A DNA stretch of 6,052 nucleotides, from contig CASEDN010000108.1 of NCBI GenBank assembly GCA_949286645.1, forward strand, positions 1 through 6,052, read 5' to 3'. A program made the position numbers and the translations under genes. Below the pieces are notes generated by a model. It saw only the letters and a list, made by a program, of their open reading frames with translations, had not been told where the DNA came from and did no database searches. This document shows positions 5,991 through 6,052 of this stretch, piece after piece (position 1 is the stretch's first letter; each line of letters opens with the position of its first letter). The stretch comes from an uncultured bacterium (GTDB lineage Bacteria > Bacillota_I > Bacilli_A > RF39 > UBA660).

Positions 5991-6052
5991 ATGAATATTA
6001 AAAATATTATAGGAAGAGAAATATTAGATTCAAGAGGTAATCCTACTGTTGA
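5991..6052 (+). CDS. eno: Enolase, N-terminal 20 codons (3' end outside window)
   Basis: Enolase interconverts 2-phosphoglycerate and phosphoenolpyruvate in glycolysis. Only the first 20 residues are present, but they read MNIKNIIGREILDSRGNPTV, and the REILDSRGNPTV segment is the conserved start of enolases. The catalytic residues lie beyond the edge. The start is fixed by AAAGGA (5978-5983), 7 bases before the ATG, behind an extended -10 promoter. It follows murD by 106 bases on the same strand; the separate promoter argues against simple co-transcription. No other glycolytic gene is visible upstream of it here. Confidence 0.95.
   Translation, partial: MNIKNIIGREILDSRGNPTV

Noticed and set aside
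1..6052. Genetic code 4 (TGA as tryptophan), suggested by the low GC
   Set aside because: Every tryptophan seen is TGG and no in-frame TGA occurs; murD and a Fem-type gene also argue against a wall-less mollicute.
1..6052. A novel or mobile system such as a defence island, CRISPR array, insertion sequence or toxin-antitoxin pair
   Set aside because: All genes but one belong to core families, spacers are short, and no repeats array, transposase or attachment-like direct repeats are visible.

Overview
This is an AT-rich window with compact genes and short spacers. It looks like a chromosomal housekeeping segment of a low-GC Bacillota-type bacterium. It carries peptidoglycan genes (murD and a FemA/FemX-type ligase), so the source is a walled organism and not a Mycoplasma. 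Tryptophan is encoded by TGG and there is no in-frame TGA in any gene, which fits genetic code 11. A finer placement (an uncultured gut Bacilli or Clostridia lineage, for example) is inference only.

Layout, left to right. (1) The 3' part of fusA (EF-G, about 383 of roughly 690 residues) runs off the left edge on the + strand. It is followed 93 bases later by a complete tuf (EF-Tu), the usual fusA-tuf end of the str operon. The gap holds a candidate tuf promoter and a very strong ribosome binding site, and tuf ends in a clear intrinsic terminator. (2) A 214-residue membrane-anchored protein of unknown function, with a single N-terminal transmembrane segment and an extracytoplasmic alpha/beta domain, starts just after that terminator from an apparent extended -10 promoter. 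(3) On the - strand, converging with it, is a 416-residue FemABX-family ligase that probably adds an amino acid to the peptidoglycan stem peptide. The two converging genes share one 13-bp hairpin that can terminate both. (4) murD on the + strand is divergent from the fem gene, and the 110-base gap holds a face-to-face promoter pair and a perfect 14-bp palindrome inside the fem promoter. (5) The first 20 codons of eno (enolase) run off the right edge behind their own extended -10 promoter.

Functionally the window joins translation elongation (EF-G and EF-Tu), cell-wall synthesis (MurD in the cytoplasmic UDP-MurNAc-peptide pathway and a Fem-type tRNA-dependent branching step) and glycolysis (enolase). 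fusA and tuf favour CGT for arginine, while the fem gene and murD favour AGA, as expected for very highly expressed versus ordinary genes. I see no mobile element, CRISPR array, tRNA, rRNA or defence system, and nothing that supports a previously undescribed system. The second-look items are regulatory details, one unassigned surface protein and some family-level sequence variants.
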